DNA of 37,081 nucleotides, from positions 1 to 37,081 of the forward strand of contig CAZEPB010000016.1 in NCBI GenBank assembly GCA_964514055.1, read 5' to 3'. The position numbers and the translations under genes were made by a program. Shown in pieces: positions 8,618 through 15,205 of this stretch (position 1 is its first letter; each line of letters begins with the position of its first letter). The notes under the pieces are model-generated. The model did no database searches. It saw only the letters and a program-made list of their open reading frames with translations, and was not told the DNA's origin. Origin of the DNA: SG8-32-3 sp964514055. GTDB lineage: Archaea > Thermoproteota > Bathyarchaeia > Bathyarchaeales > Bathycorpusculaceae.

Positions 8618-9709
8618 ATGTTCAGCCTAACGCTAGCCGTGTCCAATTTTCTGCAACAATACTTGGGCTTAAATCAAATCGTTAGTGAGATAATCGCTTT
8701 CGTATTGATATTTACGCTGGCACTTGTTATCGCTTGGATAGGACATTCACTTTTCAAGAGGTACTTGTGCAGATGGGCTAAAAGAACCCAGACAAACCTG
8801 GATGATGAGATACTGCGAAACGTGCGGGCGCCGATATTTCTTCTTGCCATTTTGTTTGGTTTATACTATGGCTTAGTAGGCATAACTTCGCTTCAAGCGT
8901 ACGCCCAAGATTTTGCTACAGCTTTCACAATTGGAGAAATTTTAGTCGTAGCCTTCATAATAACGCGCATATCTAACGTTCTGATAAGCTGGTACGCTGA
9001 ACAAAGCGTAAAACGCGGAACAAAGATAAGCAACCACATACTGTTCATTCTTAGAAAAGTAATACAGTTTGTCGTCTATGTTTTTGCTTTCGTTATAATT
9101 CTCGGAGTTTTGGGTCAGGACCTCTCAGGAATCATCGTAGGACTCGGTGTAGGCGGCATAGCCATAGCATTAGCTATACAAAACATCTTAAGCGACGCCA
9201 TAACCGCTTTCTCCATATATTTTGACCACCCATTTGAAATAGGCGATTTCATAGTTGTCGGAGACTATGCGGGAACCGTTACTAAGATAGGCATAATATC
9301 AACGCGAATCAAGCTATTGCAAGGGGAAGAACTGATAATTTCAAACAAAAATCTGATTTCTACGTCTGTAAGGAACTTCAAGAAACTGCAAAGAAGAAGA
9401 ATTGTATTCACTGTGAAGGTGATTTCTGAAACTTCTGTTGAAAAACTCAAAAAAATCCCCCAGATAATAGCCAAGATCATAAAGAAAACAGAACTGACTG
9501 AGCTAGACCGGGTTCATTTTAGAGATTTCGGCGATTTCAGCCTCGACTTTGAAGTGGTATACTACATCACGACAGGTGACTACAACAAGTACATGGACAT
9601 TCAACAACAGATAAACTACGGAATCTTGGAAGAGTTTGAGAAAGAGAAAATCGAAATGGCTTACCCAACTCAAAAAATCTTCTACGTAAACGAAAAAGAA
9701 ACAGCGTGA
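8618..9709 (+). CDS. mscS: Small-conductance mechanosensitive channel, MscS family
   Basis: A 363-residue channel that opens under membrane tension to release solutes in hypo-osmotic shock. Hydrophobic helices lie at about 20-45, 68-88, 103-125, 148-168 and 170-205. The last contains the pore helix (GIIVGLGVGGIAIALAIQN), with the Gly/Ala packing pattern of MscS TM3. The beta domain follows (FEIGDFIVVGDYAGTVTKIG, then STRIKL and ISNKNL) and then the alpha/beta C-terminal vestibule region. There are two more N-terminal helices than in E. coli MscS. GTGA six bases before the ATG supports the start. The gene is 46 bases downstream of the KamA-family gene on the same strand and may be cotranscribed. 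Confidence 0.93.
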   Translation: MFSLTLAVSNFLQQYLGLNQIVSEIIAFVLIFTLALVIAWIGHSLFKRYLCRWAKRTQTNLDDEILRNVRAPIFLLAILFGLYYGLVGITSLQAYAQDFATAFTIGEILVVAFIITRISNVLISWYAEQSVKRGTKISNHILFILRKVIQFVVYVFAFVIILGVLGQDLSGIIVGLGVGGIAIALAIQNILSDAITAFSIYFDHPFEIGDFIVVGDYAGTVTKIGIISTRIKLLQGEELIISNKNLISTSVRNFKKLQRRRIVFTVKVISETSVEKLKKIPQIIAKIIKKTELTELDRVHFRDFGDFSLDFEVVYYITTGDYNKYMDIQQQINYGILEEFEKEKIEMAYPTQKIFYVNEKETA

Positions 9710-9713
9710 ACCG

Positions 9714-10289
9714 TTAAGCTTTCAGCTTTTTGATAAGCCAAGCCACGTTTTTTCCCAAGTCTTCCATGATTTCCATGCCTTCCTCATCGCCTTCTACCTC
9801 TCCTTTCTTTCGTCCAAACCCCACGTTCCAGTACGAAGAACCTGGCACGACCATTTGGCTTATCAGGAAATAGTGGTTTATAGCATCGAAAGTTGGGATA
9901 CCACCTGCTCTTCTCACCGCAACAACCGCGGCACCCACCTTTCTTTTAAACATGTCATCGTTTGCTCGGGCAACATAGAACGCCCTATCAATGAGCGCCT
10001 TCAGTTCAGGCGCCATCATTGAGAAGTAGACTGGCGACCCCAAGATTATGCCGTCTGCCTCGATCATTTTCTGTATATAAGCGTTTACGTTATCATCTTC
10101 TATTACGCAGCGCTTGTTTTTGGTCGAGTAGCAGGTTCCGCAAGCGTTGCAGCCGCGTATCTGCTCACCAGCAAGTTGTATCAGCTCCGTCTCTACGCCT
10201 TCCGCTTCGAGAACCTTAAGAACACGGCGTATTAGCATAGCGGTGTTACCGTCTTTTCTGGCGCTTCCATTAAACGCAACAACCTTCAT
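9714..10289 (-). CDS. Iron-sulfur flavoprotein, NADPH-dependent FMN reductase-like
   Basis: Flavodoxin-fold protein of about 191 residues. The N-terminus MKVVAFNGSARKDGNT is the FMN phosphate-binding loop, and GSPVYFSMMAPELKALIDR is the second FMN-contacting segment. The compact motif CNACGTC-x7-C (about residues 48-61) is the 4Fe-4S ligand set of Isf-type iron-sulfur flavoproteins of anaerobic archaea, which move electrons from ferredoxin or detoxify O2/H2O2. The frame is open 19 codons further upstream, but the internal ATG at 10289 is chosen because GAGGCGAAGTGA precedes it and homology begins there. It converges with the MscS gene with only four bases between. Electron donor and acceptor are unknown. 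Confidence 0.9.
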   Translation of the reverse strand: MKVVAFNGSARKDGNTAMLIRRVLKVLEAEGVETELIQLAGEQIRGCNACGTCYSTKNKRCVIEDDNVNAYIQKMIEADGIILGSPVYFSMMAPELKALIDRAFYVARANDDMFKRKVGAAVVAVRRAGGIPTFDAINHYFLISQMVVPGSSYWNVGFGRKKGEVEGDEEGMEIMEDLGKNVAWLIKKLKA

Positions 10290-10420
10290 GTCACTTCGCC
10301 TCAGCACATTATCGAAAGAAAACATAAAAAAGTAATGCCGAACCACACAAGAAGAAAATCAGGTCGTCCTTAACTATCAAAACATAAATCAGCGTTTTTT
10401 GTTGGAGAATGCTATAAAAC

Positions 10421-10428
10421 TATATAAG
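10421..10428 (+). promoter_or_regulatory. TATA box of the glycerophosphodiesterase gene (leaderless)
   Basis: TATATAAG lies about 24-31 bases before the ATG at 10452, with no Shine-Dalgarno-like sequence between. This spacing places the transcription start at or next to the start codon, as in archaeal leaderless genes. Confidence 0.6.
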
Positions 10429-10451
10429 TTGTCGGCGGTCAACGATTTATC

Positions 10452-11117
10452 ATGTTGCGCATAGGTCACAGGGGCGCCAGAGCCTACGAGCCTGAAAACA
10501 CGCTTCGCAGCTTCAAAAAAGCCTTAGAGATCGGGGTGGACGCGGTTGAGCTTGACGTGAGAAAAACAAAAGACAATCAGCTTGTGGTCATTCACGATGC
10601 GGACGTTAAGAAAACAACAGATGGCAAAGGCTTGGTAAGCGAGCTTACGCTCAAAGAGATAAAAGAGTTTTCAACAGAAAAAGGCGAAAAGATCCCAACT
10701 CTGAAGGAAGCCCTTGACTTTTTGGACAAGAAGGTGAAAATTCTCATCGAGTTGAAGGAAGAAGGCGTTGAAGAAAAAGTGCTCTTGGCAGTGCGTGAAA
10801 ACGGGCTGCAGAAAAACGTGATAATAGTGTCTTTCATCGAAGAAGCACTGCGAAAAGTGAGAGAGTTGAACAAGGAAATTGAAACAGGGCTTATTTATGC
10901 GAAACACAAGAACCCCGTAAAATCCGCGTTAGACCTGAAAGCCAGCTACCTGCTTCCTCTCTACAGGTTTACACACACGGCTAACGTTAAGAAAGCTCAT
11001 GAAAACGGCTTAAAAGTCATAGTTTGGACGGTGAACAAGCCTGAAGAGGTGGCTGAGTACGTGAAAAAAGGGGTTGACGGCATAGCCAGCGACAAACCCG
11101 ACATACTAATTCAATAA
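10452..11117 (+). CDS. Glycerophosphodiester phosphodiesterase
   Basis: Hydrolyses glycerophosphodiesters to glycerol phosphate and an alcohol. The family signatures are plain: GHRGARAYEPENTLRSF with catalytic His-Arg and Glu near residues 5-15, VDAVELDVRKTKD (metal-binding E-x-D), VVIHDAD (second catalytic His), then KILIELKEE and the C-terminal VIVWTVNKPEE and GVDGIASDKPD segments. At 221 residues it is the short cytoplasmic UgpQ-like form without a signal peptide. In archaea it may act on glycerol-1-phosphate-type head groups during lipid turnover, which is inference. Transcription is probably leaderless from the TATA box just upstream. Confidence 0.95.
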   Translation: MLRIGHRGARAYEPENTLRSFKKALEIGVDAVELDVRKTKDNQLVVIHDADVKKTTDGKGLVSELTLKEIKEFSTEKGEKIPTLKEALDFLDKKVKILIELKEEGVEEKVLLAVRENGLQKNVIIVSFIEEALRKVRELNKEIETGLIYAKHKNPVKSALDLKASYLLPLYRFTHTANVKKAHENGLKVIVWTVNKPEEVAEYVKKGVDGIASDKPDILIQ

Positions 11118-11140
11118 GGGCACGCGTTTAAAGAAAAAAT

Positions 11141-11148
11141 TTTATATG
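11141..11148 (+). promoter_or_regulatory. TATA box of the family 2 glycosyltransferase gene (leaderless)
   Basis: TTTATATG lies about 26-33 bases before the ATG at 11174. No ribosome binding site precedes that ATG, which fits a leaderless or very short-leader transcript. Confidence 0.55.
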
Positions 11149-11173
11149 TCAACGATAACCATTGCTGTTTAAC

Positions 11174-11878
11174 ATGACGCCTGATGTAAGCATAATACTT
11201 CCAACGCTGAACGAGGAAATGGGCATTGCCGAAACGTTAAAGCAAATCAGCAAACTGGATGTCGACAAAGAGGTTTTGGTTGTTGACGGATTATCAACAG
11301 ACAACACGGTGAGAAACGCCAAGCTGTACGGTGCTAAAGTTATTGTTGAAGAGAGAAAGGGCAAAGGCGTAGCTATGGCTACAGGTGTGAAAAACGCGAA
11401 ATCAAACATAATTTGTTTCTTGGACGGCGATGGAACCTACCCTCCAAGAGTTATACCCAAAATGTTAGAACTAATAGAAAACTGCGATGTCGTCGTTGCT
11501 TCTAGATTACTGAAAAAACAGGGCGTTAACGATTCAATAAACACTTTCATTCATTACCGTCTTTTCCCCTTTATATTCCGAAATTATTTGAAAAAATTCA
11601 AAACTTCTGAGCCGATATCAGGCATGAGGTTAATGAGAAAAGAGACATGGAATAAACTGAATTTAAGGTCCCATGACTTTCTGATTGAGACAGAGATGGA
11701 AGTCAAGATGGCAAAAAATAAGATGCGCGTAATTGAAATTCCAATTCCGTGTCTCAAAAGAATAGGTCGTAGCAAATGGGACTCGAGTTTGGGAACCATG
11801 CTGAAAATCAGAGAATACGTTAAGCAGAACGAGAAGTATCTTCAGGACTTGGACGTTATTAGGTATCTTAATGCTTAA
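11174..11878 (+). CDS. Family 2 glycosyltransferase, dolichol-phosphate mannose/glucose synthase-like
   Basis: A GT-A fold transferase of 234 residues. SIILPTLNEEMGIAETL is the nucleotide-sugar binding N-terminus, VVDGLSTDNT the next conserved strand, and DGDGTYPP the DxD-type metal/nucleotide motif. SGMRLMRKETW and the acidic ETEMEVKMAK fit polyprenyl-phosphate sugar synthases. It has no C-terminal membrane helices, so it is the short soluble or peripheral type. Such enzymes charge dolichol phosphate with a sugar for N-glycosylation or make glycolipids. The frame extends four codons upstream to a TTG at 11162, but the ATG at 11174 fits the leaderless promoter better. Sugar donor and acceptor are not determined. 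Confidence 0.9.
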   Translation: MTPDVSIILPTLNEEMGIAETLKQISKLDVDKEVLVVDGLSTDNTVRNAKLYGAKVIVEERKGKGVAMATGVKNAKSNIICFLDGDGTYPPRVIPKMLELIENCDVVVASRLLKKQGVNDSINTFIHYRLFPFIFRNYLKKFKTSEPISGMRLMRKETWNKLNLRSHDFLIETEMEVKMAKNKMRVIEIPIPCLKRIGRSKWDSSLGTMLKIREYVKQNEKYLQDLDVIRYLNA

Positions 11879-11927
11879 AAATTCAGATTCTGTTAACTTG
11901 TTGTGTGAAAAAAGTCTATAGCCCCCC

Positions 11928-11935
11928 TTTATATA
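11928..11935 (+). promoter_or_regulatory. Strong TATA-like element upstream of a possible small ORF
   Basis: TTTATATA follows a C-rich run (GCCCCCC at 11921-11927) and is 22-29 bases before an ATG at 11958. It is about 180 bases from the tRNA gene, so it is not the tRNA promoter. It could drive the small ORF or an unrecognised RNA. Confidence 0.45.
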
Positions 11936-11957
11936 GAAAATAGGCTCCGTTTTTAGT

Positions 11958-12125
11958 ATGAAAACCTCGCCAACACTTTTGTTTGGCATGAAAAAACCTC
12001 TCTGCAATAAACCAAAGCTAACTCCGATATTAGTCTTCACTTTTGATCCTCTAAGCTTAACGGCGACCGTAAGCTCTATATTGCTCAGTGAAAACTTCTT
12101 CAAAAGAAGCCATGTGGGCCCGTAG
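11958..12125 (+). CDS. Possible leaderless small protein overlapping the 5' end of tRNA-Lys
   Basis: A 55-residue frame begins MKTSPTLLFGMKKPLCNKPK, continues through a mildly hydrophobic stretch (LTPILVFTFDPLSLT) and ends SHVGP at a TAG inside the D-arm of tRNA-Lys. I do not recognise the protein. In its favour are the TATA box at exactly leaderless spacing and an uninterrupted frame filling the gap between the glycosyltransferase and the tRNA. Against it are its short length, its overlap with the tRNA and the lack of any family signature. The same promoter could equally make a noncoding RNA. The call is tentative. Confidence 0.3.
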   Translation: MKTSPTLLFGMKKPLCNKPKLTPILVFTFDPLSLTATVSSILLSENFFKRSHVGP

Positions 12126-12213
12126 CTCAGCAAGGCTAGAGCGGCGGACTCTTAAGCCAGAAAACGGCGAAGAAATCCGTAGGTCGCGGGTTCAATTCCC
12201 GTCGGGCCCGCCA
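12116..12213 (+). tRNA. tRNA-Lys (anticodon CTT) with a 20-base intron, CCA encoded
   Basis: The acceptor stem pairs GGGCCCG (12116-12122) with CGGGCCC (12203-12209), discriminator G at 12210, and CCA encoded at 12211-12213. The D-arm starts AGCTC, and the T-arm is CGCGGGTTCAATTCCCG. The anticodon stem pairs GCGGA (12144-12148) with TCCGT (12176-12180, one G-U). The loop is CTCTTAA once the insert is removed, giving anticodon CTT at 12151-12153, and the body matches the archaeal tRNA-Lys consensus. An intron at 12155-12174 interrupts positions 37/38, the canonical archaeal site. TCTT (12150-12153) pairs with AAGA (12170-12173), flanked by AA bulges, a relaxed form of the bulge-helix-bulge cut by the splicing endonuclease. 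Confidence 0.95.
12155..12174 (+). other. tRNA-Lys intron
   Basis: The 20-base insert forms its own small hairpin (GCC at 12156-12158 with GGC at 12166-12168). Cutting in the middle of each two-base AA bulge leaves the correct seven-base anticodon loop. Exact ends could shift by one base because the flanking bases are all A. Confidence 0.8.
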
Positions 12214-12237
12214 CAGGTTCCGAACCCAAATGGGTTC
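12214..12237 (-). repeat. 24-base palindromic repeat, copy 1, directly after tRNA-Lys CCA
   Basis: Read on the minus strand it starts GAACCCATTTGGGTTC and ends GGAACCTG. It matches the plus-strand copy at 16304-16327 at 20 of 24 positions. The core GAACCC-N4-GGGT can form a hairpin. Its first base immediately follows the encoded CCA of the tRNA, so it might serve as processing or termination signal, or be a dispersed repeat. Confidence 0.55.
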
Positions 12238-12511
12238 CATGCGAGCTTAATCACGGGTACGCCAAATATTGTATGGACAACTGTTCCAACAGTAGCTGCT
12301 GCCTTTGTATATGCAACTGTTGCACTCTAGCCTGTCAAAAAGGCGGCGCTTACTCACAAAATAGTCACACTAACTATTAGCGTCTAACAACTACTTGTAT
12401 TTTGCTGTGAGACTCTCTATTATATACAGGCTCCCTTGCTTTGAACTTTTAAACAAATACAAATCAGGCATATTTCGAGAGGAGGTAGCTAAAGAAAAAG
12501 CGTATTAATCG
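12238..12511. other. Gap without a convincing gene; possible gene remnants
   Basis: On the plus strand a short hydrophobic frame (TPNIVWTTVP, then TVAAAFVYATVAL, ending at TAG 12328-12330) resembles the tail of a membrane segment but has no start. A strong ribosome-binding-like GAGGAGGT at 12479-12486 has no start codon behind it. A TATA-like ATTATATACAG sits at about 12418-12428. These may be decayed remnants or chance; no intact gene is seen on either strand. Confidence 0.3.
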
Positions 12512-13165
12512 TTAAAGCCTAGGAGTGGACAAATCGATCGATGTCACTTGGGGTTTGAAGATTTCAATGTTACTGAGTGTTCCTTTTTTTCCAAGGCTCA
12601 CGTGTCTTTCGCCTCTAAACGTGGACACTTGCGCATTCTCAATTTGAACGGTGTCTCCAGCCGAGACAGATGCTATTTGTCCGTTCCATAGACAAAGTTT
12701 GATTGTTCCAGTTTCATCCGCTATTAACGCTTTAGCGACGCTAGCGTAGTTGCCATATCTTGTAACAACGTGCTTTGGCTCTGCAACTTCCAAAATTTTA
12801 GCTTTCAGATTAACATGGCTCATTCCAGTTCGCAAATCTTTGATTGAGTTGGCAGTAGCAGTTCTAGCTTTCTTTAACAGATATCTACGAATCCTATCGG
12901 TTTCCATGAAATTTCTGAGTTGATTGCTTCTATTCAAAAGAAATTCTTCGACTATTGGAAATTGCGCAATGACTTCAGAATCCCTCATAATTAGAAAGAT
13001 AAATTTGTTTTTTGTTTTGCCTCGACATTGGATTGACAATTTGCTGCATCTTGATTTTTTGTGTTCCAATGCTGAGCGTAGGGCATACAAGAATTTTTCA
13101 GGATTAACTTCATATTTTACTGAAAGAAAAGCAAGATATTCGCCAATTGACGGTTTATGCCTCAG
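12512..13165 (-). CDS. OB-fold single-stranded nucleic-acid-binding protein (RPA/SSB-like), apparent CTG start
   Basis: Residues about 115-205 form an archaeal RPA/SSB-type OB fold: DLRTGMSHVNLKAKILEV, then a strand pair with VAKALIADETGTIKLCLWNG, and GDTVQIENAQVSTFRGE. Such proteins coat single-stranded DNA in replication and repair. The N-terminal 110 residues are a helical extension I do not recognise. The usual starts are absent at the right place. A TTG at 13090 would cut a well-formed protein, while the frame runs back to CTG at 13165 (encoding LRHKPSIGEYLAFL) with GGTGA six bases before it, just after the stop of the aIF1A gene. I therefore propose a CTG start and an operon with aIF1A. 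The start is less certain than the identity. Confidence 0.8.
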   Translation of the reverse strand: MRHKPSIGEYLAFLSVKYEVNPEKFLYALRSALEHKKSRCSKLSIQCRGKTKNKFIFLIMRDSEVIAQFPIVEEFLLNRSNQLRNFMETDRIRRYLLKKARTATANSIKDLRTGMSHVNLKAKILEVAEPKHVVTRYGNYASVAKALIADETGTIKLCLWNGQIASVSAGDTVQIENAQVSTFRGERHVSLGKKGTLSNIEIFKPQVTSIDLSTPRL

Positions 13166-13185
13166 GTTTCTTCACCTTTATGCCT

Positions 13186-13491
13186 CTACATTTTGAGGTA
13201 ACCTTTGTTTCTGAGCCAGTCCGCCTGATTTCTTCTGTAACGCCAGAAAATGTCGCCACGCTTGTCCGACTGAAAATCCCAAGGAGAAACCAAAACGATG
13301 TCACCTTCTCTGACCCACACTCGCCTCTTTAACTTGCCTCGAACCCTGCACAACCGTTCTTTGCCGTCTTGACACTTTACCAGAATTCTTTCAGCGCCCA
13401 GCATTTTAACAGCCATGCCCAACACATCGTTTGCACTCGGTAGCAACATTTTTTGAAGATTTGACTCGTTTTTGACTTTTCTTTTACCCAA
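13186..13491 (-). CDS. Translation initiation factor 1A (aIF1A), TTG start
   Basis: A 101-residue S1-like OB-fold factor that binds the A site of the small ribosomal subunit and helps scan or hold the initiator tRNA. Diagnostic stretches are GMAVKMLGAERILVKCQDGKER, CRVRGKLKRRVWVREGDIVLV and WRYRRNQADWLRNKGYL. The N-terminus is basic (MGKRKVKNE), as in homologues. The start codon is TTG, with GGTG eight bases upstream, and a TATA-like GTATAC at about 13525-13530 fits a short leader. The downstream gene encodes an OB-fold SSB with a gap of only 20 bases. Confidence 0.95.
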   Translation of the reverse strand: MGKRKVKNESNLQKMLLPSANDVLGMAVKMLGAERILVKCQDGKERLCRVRGKLKRRVWVREGDIVLVSPWDFQSDKRGDIFWRYRRNQADWLRNKGYLKM

Positions 13492-14016
13492 CTTTCCAAC
13501 ACCAAATTATGTGATCGCACTTGTATACGTCACTCATTTGTAAATCAGAATAATCTGGAGAAAAAGCAAAACGCGCTTTATTACTGGTCTGACTCTTCCT
13601 CTAAAGAATTCTAACGGTTACATCAAAATATGTAGCCGACTATATTAGCATAGCTACACCAAAAACGCTTTTTCTATGGGGTCTTAACACATTTTCATTT
13701 TATTTTGTTTTTTAGTGCCAGTCATGCAATGCTACAAGAGTTTTTCTATGGCTTCTGAGTTATTTAGCGCATGCGTTTATATGTGCGGCAGCACACTTCT
13801 ATTTGAAGAGTTTCTCTTATCCTTTGGGCTGAACCTATCGAGTAACTGGACCTTTTCAAATTAAACAATCAAGAGGTAACTGAAATTGTGTATGTTACGA
13901 GCGTGTTTAGCGAAAAACTCTAGAAATCGCAAATCACCCGTGCGAACCACTTCCACGTTAAGAAAGAAGTCTGAAAAAAATTAAGCAGATACTAAAAGAA
14001 AGGGGGAAACAAGAAC
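13492..14016. other. 525-base intergenic region with promoter-like elements and a tiny interrupted frame
   Basis: No standard gene is seen. The left edge holds the aIF1A promoter on the minus strand. On the plus strand a TATA-like GTTTATATG lies at about 13775-13783. Further on, GAGGT (13873-13877) precedes GTG at 13888, starting MYVTSVFSEKL, then TAG (13921-13923), then 16 more codons in frame to TGA (13972-13974). This could be a small pseudogene or chance. An AAAGGGGG run (13998-14005) is the binding site for the next gene. Two loosely similar copies of TTTTTCTATGG occur at about 13670 and 13740. Confidence 0.4.
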
Positions 14017-14223
14017 ATAATCAAAGTAGGTGACCACGCGAAATGTCCGGAATGCAACAGGATAGGTCGCGTCGTGTGGGTTTCGAAAGATGGGGAGACA
14101 GTTGGAATTCAATGTCCAGCAAGCCACCGCCAAACGAGCCGCCCTGATTCAAGATTTGGTACAGTCGCACGTCCCCGATCTAAAAATAGCAGAAACATGG
14201 TTTTCATAACGGAAATCAAATGA
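14017..14223 (+). CDS. Small zinc-ribbon protein, apparent ATA start
   Basis: A 68-residue frame. It begins IIKVGDHAKCPECNRIGRVV, has CPASH about 20 residues later, and ends NMVFITEIK at TGA. CPEC plus C-x3-H looks like a small zinc knuckle or ribbon, and the basic middle (RPDSRFGTVARPRSK) suggests nucleic-acid contact. The coding signal is clear, but there is no ATG, GTG, TTG or CTG at its beginning. AAAGGGGG (13998-14005) ends 11 bases before ATA at 14017, which would give M-I-K-V, a natural N-terminus. Alternatives are an ATC start at 14020, or a lost start codon. The function is not known to me. Confidence 0.6.
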   Translation: MIKVGDHAKCPECNRIGRVVWVSKDGETVGIQCPASHRQTSRPDSRFGTVARPRSKNSRNMVFITEIK

Positions 14224-14254
14224 GAATCGCCGTACCTTTTTGTTAAGCCAGTAG

Positions 14255-14848
14255 ATGCTTATGTTAGAAAAAACCTTTCCGCTCTCCAGCAAAATGAGAA
14301 TAAGTGTTGACCACGAGAAACTTGGGAATTTCTCTCAGAGCCATGTCAAGTTTTACCTGAAATACTCGTCTTTTGTATTCAGAGCCTTAAAAAAACCCTC
14401 ATTCCAAAAGTTCCTTCACTGGATGTTAAAAAAGGAAAAAATAGAAGAGCAGACAATCAGGGATGTGCGTGTTAAGGTTCTTCCATTTAGACGGAAGAAT
14501 GGAAAAGGCGTTGCTGGGAAATGCGACACTGTCAGAGGAAGAATCCGAATTTACCCAAAAACAATGAAATTTTGCCAAATATTCACGCGAAAATTTGGAC
14601 GGAATACTTTATTAGTATATGCTGGGAACAGGGCAAGGGCTGCACTAATACATGAGCTACTACATTTGAAATATGCGGAGGACGAAAAAACGGTTAGAGA
14701 GCTAGCCAAAGACTACTTTTACGTCTTCGCACAAAGACAACCCGCTCAGAGTTCCAAGGCACGCTGTATCTACACGATGATATTCACGGCAAAATCAGTT
14801 GAGAAAAAGCTTCTCCAAGCGTCTCAAACGATCCAAGTACAAGGTTAA
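14255..14848 (+). CDS. Predicted zinc metallopeptidase-like protein (HELLH motif)
   Basis: A 197-residue protein with no signal peptide or membrane segment. The motif LIHELLHLKYAEDEKTVRELAKDY (from about residue 130) is a gluzincin/SprT-type zinc site: HELLH with a downstream acidic ED and E as third-ligand candidates. The preceding region (GVAGKCDTVRGRIRIYPKTM) resembles the strand that lines the active cleft in such proteins. The N-terminal 60 residues are basic and helical. The substrate is unknown, and a DNA-protein crosslink or ribosome-associated role is only a guess. Two nearby ATGs (14255, 14261) are equally possible starts. It lies 31 bases after the zinc-ribbon gene and 65 before L35Ae. 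Confidence 0.7.
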   Translation: MLMLEKTFPLSSKMRISVDHEKLGNFSQSHVKFYLKYSSFVFRALKKPSFQKFLHWMLKKEKIEEQTIRDVRVKVLPFRRKNGKGVAGKCDTVRGRIRIYPKTMKFCQIFTRKFGRNTLLVYAGNRARAALIHELLHLKYAEDEKTVRELAKDYFYVFAQRQPAQSSKARCIYTMIFTAKSVEKKLLQASQTIQVQG

Positions 14849-14913
14849 GGCTAAATGAAACATGTTTAAGAGCAAGTGGCGGCTTTAAGTAAGCACTGTC
14901 AAAGGTGAAAGTT

Positions 14914-15186
14914 TTGTCTCAACCAGTTTATGGAAGAATAACGAACTATCGAATAGGTATCAGAACCCAATCTTCACGCGAATGCCTAATTCAATTTACC
15001 GGCGTAGATTCTGCCGCTCAGGCAGGGCACCTCATGGGTCAAAAAGTGGTTTGGAAGGGTGAAAACAAGAAGCTTATTGGTAAAATCGTAGGTCTTCACG
15101 GAAAGAACGGTATTGTTAGAGTCAAATTCCGAAAAGGAGTGCCCGGTCAGGCTTTAGGAACAACAGTTGAATTAGTCGCTAGTTAG
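14914..15186 (+). CDS. rpl35ae: Large-subunit ribosomal protein L35Ae, TTG start
   Basis: A small beta-barrel ribosomal protein shared by archaea and eukaryotes. Matching stretches are YGRITNYRIGIRTQ, SAAQAGHLMGQKVVWK, KLIGKIVGLHGKNGIVRVKF and the family hallmark KGVPGQALGTTVEL at the C-terminus. I place the start at TTG 14914 (MSQPVYGRI), because GGTGA at 14904-14908 lies five bases before it. A GTG start at 14905, three codons earlier, would sit inside that binding site. A TATA-like CTTTAAGTA is at 14883-14891. Upstream at 14858-14869 is AAACATGTTTAA, a palindromic core also seen near two transporter genes. Confidence 0.95.
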   Translation: MSQPVYGRITNYRIGIRTQSSRECLIQFTGVDSAAQAGHLMGQKVVWKGENKKLIGKIVGLHGKNGIVRVKFRKGVPGQALGTTVELVAS

Positions 15187-15205
15187 AGTACAACGGCGCG
15201 CGAAG

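Noticed and set aside
11663..12133. 156-codon minus-strand open frame
   Set aside because: It lies antisense to the glycosyltransferase and the tRNA, has no family features and crosses clear coding sequence on the other strand.
12088..12330. 80-codon plus-strand frame across the tRNA
   Set aside because: Most of it is the translated tRNA-Lys. Only its hydrophobic tail is mentioned, as a possible remnant.
12479..12486. Strong Shine-Dalgarno-like GAGGAGGT
   Set aside because: No start codon or open frame follows on the plus strand.
13888..13974. Pyrrolysine reading of the in-frame TAG
   Set aside because: TAG ends several intact genes here (ABC-2 permease, purA, aIF1A), and no pyl genes are in the window.
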